NCBI RefSeq assembly: GCF_014356525.2
Contig: NC_052511.1
Location: forward strand, 29,277,960-29,341,959
Origin: Nilaparvata lugens
Taxonomy: Eukaryota; Arthropoda; Insecta; Hemiptera; Delphacidae
Length of the DNA stretch: 64,000 bases
Direction of reading: 5' to 3'
The notes beneath the pieces are model-generated. The model made no database searches. It was not told the origin of the DNA and saw nothing but the letters and a program-made list of their open reading frames with translations. This document shows positions 59,163 to 64,000 of the stretch, one piece after another. The first letter of the stretch is position 1, and each line of letters begins with the position of its first letter. The position numbers and the translations under genes are program-made.

Positions 59163-59290
59163 AAAGAATAATATGGAAACCTATATTAGTTTTGTTGTGA
59201 GAAAAACTGTCTCTGTTCATTTTTGTGGAACATTTTAAAAAACTTTGAAATCATACACTGTATAAAGCAATAAATAAATTCAAATTCAAT

Positions 59291-59813
59291 ATGATACTTG
59301 ACAGTATTTTCAAGTAGGCTTATTCTTATAGTAGGATATATCGTATCACTCCACAAGACACTGCTTGTGATAGAAATTAATATTGAAGCACCTTCAATAG
59401 AGACCATTTTATTAATAGTATTGGCAAATCAAAAAATAAAAGTTCCTCTCCAGCTGGCATTTTTGAGAAAAGGAAAATAATTGCATTGGCACATTTCCAA
59501 AAATAATCCATACTGCACTAATTTCACCGATACGCTACTACCTGAACCAAGTTGGCCAATTTATTTTCAAATCACTTATAATGAATTGAACAATCGGAAA
59601 GCTGGATATATTTATTGTATAATCTCTTTATGTTTTGAGAGAAGATTTCTGAGGAATCGAAAGAAAATAAAAGAGAATAGTATGAACGAAATTAATAAGA
59701 AGGTAAGTATGTATGGTAAAAGCCTCTAATATGCTACTTATTGAAATATTGAAAAACATTTATTTTCAATAACCAGGATTATAATTGAACTTCATGAAAA
59801 TATTGAGAAACTA
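59291..59813. other. Npl4 intron or flank, nothing recognised
   Basis: The frames at 59298-59480 and 59481-59729 lack any known motif and lie in AT-rich DNA. Confidence 0.4.
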
Positions 59814-60015
59814 GCAGGTAACCCGTGCTCTGCAAAATGGTGTAATTGACAACTCGACAATCTGAAAATTTGACCGAGTGGAATCTCGAAGAATTTAAAA
59901 TAGGCCTATAACCATTCTCGGTAAATTAAGAATCTATATGCAAAATTTCAAGTTAATCAGTTCAGTGATGTTGCGTTATTCGCAAATTCCCTATCCCCTA
60001 CATAAGCCGATTCTT
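59814..60015 (+). repeat. Probable interspersed retroposon fragment
   Basis: GCAGGTAACCCGTGCTCTGC begins the block, and ATATGCAAAATTTCAAGTTA and GTTGCGTTATTCGC follow. I recall phrases like these from insect interspersed repeats, but no second copy exists in this window to prove it. Confidence 0.35.
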
Positions 60016-60479
60016 TTCTTTATTAATAATAGGTACGGTATAGAACTTACTAAAAAATATATTGGTGCTTGTAGGTTTGATTTATTTGTTATGAATAAGA
60101 TTTAATCATAAGAAATTTCAAAGATCAATACCGTATCATGCCATAGGTAGGTAGGCCTGGAGTAAGTTTTAATTGACAAAAAAGTGTTTTTTTTTTCTGA
60201 ACAGAAGAACAGTGTTAATAATAGGCTACCGTACCTTACTACTTAAGCATACCATAATTAGTTAAAAACTACAATACCGTACTTGATCAATACTTCATTG
60301 TTTTTACCTTTATTGACTATTACAAGTGTTTGAATGTAACAACAGCAAATTAAGGTCAAAAGGATGTTCAATATTAGGTGAAATGAGATGTAGCAATTTG
60401 AATTTCTATACCGCCATAATGTTAGAAATCCAGTAAAAGCAACAACAAAATAGAACAAAACAACGCGGGAGTGATTAGT

Positions 60480-60800
60480 TGGCACTGTGGCCGCAAGGCA
60501 GCGCTAGCAGCACAATATTTTGATTTTCGAAGCAACAACAGTCTGTCCGTCCGCCATGCCAGAGTCGTCTACTGAAACAGTGAATATCATGATGTGGCAA
60601 GAAAGGATGTAGAGTTTTATATAGGAATTTATTTTTATTTTGCGTTCCCGTTTGCGATTTTTCCAGTATGTGATTTGTTTACGGCAAGATTGTGAAGTGA
60701 CATCTCCCAGTGCTCAAAGTACCTTGATACGGTGACAAACCCGCGTTTGTTTTACAACGTAACAGCTCGTTCGCTACTACGTTGGGAGATTACTTAAATT
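60480..60800 (+). promoter_or_regulatory. Locally CpG-rich island; possible first exon or promoter
   Basis: Between two AT-rich tracts this segment has GGCAGCGCTAGCAGC, GTCCGTCCGCCATGCC and CGCTACTACGTTGGGAG. An ATG in good context at 60556 starts a 19-codon frame (MPESSTETVNIMMWQERM) with a weak internal donor-like ACA|GTGAAT. It could be the first exon of a plus-strand gene beyond the window, or simply a less AT-rich patch. I have no homology for it. Confidence 0.25.
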
Positions 60801-63800
60801 ACAAATTAACAACTGCAAATTGACGTTCAAGGTAGAGTTACAGTGTTGAATTCTGAAAATAAAATTAATACCTGTTATAATTACTCGTAAGTAATCGTAT
60901 TTCAGTAAATCTTTTGTTTGACAACATTAGCCTATCAAGCTTTGGAACTGTCATTTGAAAATAAAAATGATACTCAATAAGAAACAAACTTACAATCCTC
61001 CAAAATTTGAATAAAATATTATCTGATTTGTCATTTTATTGATTAATTTCTTCAGTTCAGCTACTTTTTGAGTGTATTACAGTCACAAAGAAACGGTAGG
61101 CCTAACTGAAAGCTGTGATAAGGAGAATCGTAAGTGGAACCAAAACCGTAGGCTGGCTCAACACAACAGGCTAACTGGATGATCCCGCTTGATAACCTCT
61201 AGTCACTGGCTGTTCTTTCTTTCCGTAACATGAAAATAAATACACTAATACTACCGTTATTATTTATAATGTTTTAAAATATTCCTTTTATTTTTTTGAT
61301 TAAGAACAGAAGCTTAATAACAAAATTTTTAACCTATATCTTTTGATTACAAATACTGATAACCAACATATCGTACAATACTTTGAACGTAATTCCAAAA
61401 ATAATTATACCTATCAATAAGTTATTCAACTATAAACTAGTTTTACAACTAGAATGTGCAATGTTCAATATATTTTCTCTGATTTTCACTAAAACTACGT
61501 TAGGATGAACAAACTGTTTTGTTGTGATATTTATCAAATGTAAAAATTGCTTAATTCAGGAAAAGCTAATAGTATGATCACAATGAACAGTCAATTCAGC
61601 AAGTAATTAAAATTAACCTTAAAATTGCAAGTTTATAATATTTTTTAAAAATAAGATTGATTTTCAGAGAATAAAACGTTTATTGACGTTTTGAAGTTGA
61701 GGTTAGGAAACCCGTTAGTAAATAAAACATCATCGACTAGGTAACCTAGTTGATTTATAAGATAGCCTAAAGCCAATAAAAATGTCTATCATAGAAGCTA
61801 AAATCATTGCTATAATTTAATATTATATTTTATTGTGTATATTAGAAATTTTAACATACGTTAGTAATTTTGTACTGTAACTTACATTCCATAACTTATC
61901 AACGTTCAGAATGAATTCTCCAACAAAAAATAATCATGCTAAAATTAGTGAATAGGCCTAAAGATCAATTTAAATAGACAGCAGTTAATATACTAATATT
62001 GTAGAATATACTTGTGTAGGTATTTAAAGCCTAATAAGTTAAGGATCAATTAATTGGACCACATAGGCTAACCCTGATGTATGTTGTATTTTTAATAACA
62101 CTATTGATGTCGTAGAAATTGAACTAGTATAGCCTAGTTGTATATTCTTAATTTTTTGTATTCTTTATCTAAAAATGACAATCAATTTTGTAGCTTGATT
62201 GATATTTTTCTATCATTTCACAAAGTAATTAAAATTAATGATGCAATATAAACAAGTGATGGCATAGGTCTAAAAGTGTAGGCTATGTTTGAAAGAAGAA
62301 ACATTTTTCTTTTTTTTTTACATACTATGTAAAAATAGCAGGGGCTCCAATTTGATTCCCATTTGAATAAATTTTACAAATTAGTAATAACGTTTTTTTA
62401 TAATTTTTTGCATTTAATCGTTCTATAGGCTAATATATAATAAGTTTCAACGTTCAAACTAATATCTTAGGCTATACGGTTGGCATAGAAGCTGAAGTTA
62501 TCCACCAACGGACTAAATTAGTTTTCAATCATCCTTGAACTATGTAGATGCAAAAATTAAGATAATAATAAGAATGATCTTAGGACATATTGCTATAGTA
62601 CAATATTGCACTATTGATCCTATTGCTATAGTGCACTTGTACTATTTGCATTACAGTCATTTTTTTATTAGATTCCAACAATTGGTAATAGTACCGTAAA
62701 GCCTTCAAATATAAAAGCAGTACTGCGGATCATTCGAAATGAGATTTAATTTATCTATAATAATATTATTGTAATATCATAATAGCAATCTGACTCTGAT
62801 GCCTCTTAGTCCTGTGGTCTTCTAAAATTTTAATTTTTGGCTATTCGGGACAAAACTTCGTCTATTGAAGGTGGCTACTGTTTCTACAATAAACCCATGC
62901 CACAATAGCTGCATCAAAGTGTTTTGAGCAGTAATTTCACATGCATAGTAGATCAATGTAGATTGAGTTAATTTTGTGTTGAACATTTGAGTTAATGTTA
63001 AATATTTTTTATTAAAATCCGTATTTTGGTTAGTGCTGAAGAAAAGCCAATGTTTACTTACTGCACGTAGGTGTTAATTTTCAATAGAAATTCACGATTA
63101 CCTTCTTATCTTTTCCAAATTACCGAGTCTACTATCGAAATTTTATATTAAGTAGATACTAGTTGCTTATTTATCATTTTGGCTATACAAGATTCATCAT
63201 TTACCTAGCCAAACAACACAAACTATTAATAATAAAGCCTAAATAAATAGGTAACATTTATAAAAATAAATGAATAAGTAAATTAAGTAAATTGTTTTAC
63301 GAAAGTTCTTCTAGTTAGGTACAATTAAAAATTATTCAGGGTGGAACAAACTCGAAATTCTCATACTGTATTCCTTCAATATTATCAGGCTACACGTTTT
63401 TCATTAATTTAAGAGGTGAATTTTTCTTGTACTTTTTATATAAATCATCTTAATTCAAAATTGTTATTGCAGTGAATAAATCTTCAGACTAGGAATTTAT
63501 TCGATTTAAACGTCGCCTTATTTCCAACCATTCCATGTTTTTAAAATTTATGATTGAAGAACAGTTTTGTGGGTTCAGCCTGTTGTTTCTCTCCCAAGCA
63601 TTTCTACAATTTTTGCTTGTTTGAACAGATAAATAAATTTGTGAAAGGAGGGATTAGGTTGTCCATTAATAGAATCTGTTGTTAAGCAATCATCTAAATT
63701 TCTAGTGCACAACTTCGAAATTATTCTAGTTGGGCCACTAGTTTGAACATATTTTAAAATACCGCTTGCCAAGTGCGTACAAATGACGACGAGCGCCAGA

Positions 63801-64000
63801 GTGAATATCTACCTGCCACCCTTCATTTAACCCGTATAAGCAACATATGAGAGTTTGGCGCTGGCATTACTCAAACACTACATAATCTACTCTATTATTA
63901 CATTCTTTATTTTAACTATGCTTGGAAAATATTATTCATCGGATCATCGCCAATGTTTTTATCTGTTTGTATATTCAGTGCATTTTGTCTATTAGTTGTC
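60801..64000. other. AT-rich DNA, nothing supported
   Basis: Scattered TAGGCCTA and TAGGCTA motifs occur (for example near 61097 and 61953). The minus frame at 63575-63772 resembles nothing known to me. I saw no further Npl4 exon here. Confidence 0.4.

Larger units (their letters stand above)
48678..59290 (+). mobile_element. LINE-A: full-length-like LINE interrupted by two insertions
   Basis: ORF1 starts at 48678 and ORF2 at 49631. ORF2 is split twice: by a minus-strand LINE from about 50406 to somewhere before 54640, and by a hAT-like element at 56166-58287. The C-terminal end and a 3' tail (CAATAAATAAATTCAAATTC) lie at about 59265-59290. The 5' boundary may extend to about 48120. Without the insertions it would be roughly 4.5 kb. 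It has the APE endonuclease, RT and C-terminal Cys/His cluster of an R1/I-like LINE, but I do not assign a clade. Confidence 0.8.

Noticed and set aside
63575..63772. Minus-strand 65-codon frame as an upstream Npl4 exon
   Set aside because: The peptide shows no similarity to the Npl4 segment expected before the 44650-44801 exon, and no clear splice sites with the right phase were seen.
1..64000. CRISPR arrays, tRNA or rRNA genes, bacterial operons
   Set aside because: No regularly spaced repeats, tRNA cloverleaf or rRNA-like blocks were seen. All evidence points to an insect nuclear genome.

Overview
This is a window of an insect nuclear genome: AT-rich, with host genes split by kilobase introns, dense retrotransposons and MITEs, and no operons or bacterial signals. 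The conserved proteins and the kinds of repeat (CR1/Jockey-type LINEs, BEL/Pao, Ty3/gypsy, pogo/Tigger, mariner and hAT-like elements, and frequent TAGGCCTA octamers) suggest a hemipteran, possibly a planthopper. The species is an inference.

Two host genes are visible, in convergent orientation. The 3' half of a membrane-bound alkaline phosphatase gene is on the + strand. It has exons at 834-974, 2090-2284, 9070-9407 and 15678-15851, and all splice phases agree. The exons carry the zinc-ligand motifs and a hydrophobic C-terminal tail of GPI-anchor type. The 3' end of Npl4, the ubiquitin-binding cofactor of the p97/VCP segregase, is on the - strand. Its exons lie at 44650-44801, 44003-44141 and 36026-36292, and the last encodes an NZF zinc finger. 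The 5' parts of both genes lie outside the window or were not found.

The rest is mobile DNA. A Ty3/gypsy LTR element (2348-6066, TSD AGCAG) sits 63 bp past an ALP splice donor. The last ALP intron holds a foldback MITE and two LINEs. Between the genes lie a decayed LINE (16.9-20 kb) and a pogo/Tigger element (22764-31303) that contains a BEL/Pao element (22810-29941, TSD CCGGG) and a 0.2 kb foldback MITE. Npl4 introns hold a 2.9 kb inverted-terminus element (36717-39603), which itself contains a tandem duplication, a MITE with an 8-bp TSD and a CCTAA-rich minisatellite. They also hold a mariner remnant, a truncated LINE with a 14-bp TSD, and a nest at 48.7-59.3 kb: a + strand LINE interrupted by a - strand LINE and by a hAT-like element at 56166-58287.

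Nearly every transposon ORF is broken, often by one base in a homopolymer run, so no element is clearly autonomous. I found no CRISPR array, tRNA, rRNA or obviously new defence or biosynthetic system. The most distinctive content is the layered insertion history, which target-site duplications and restored reading frames resolve to the base at several junctions.
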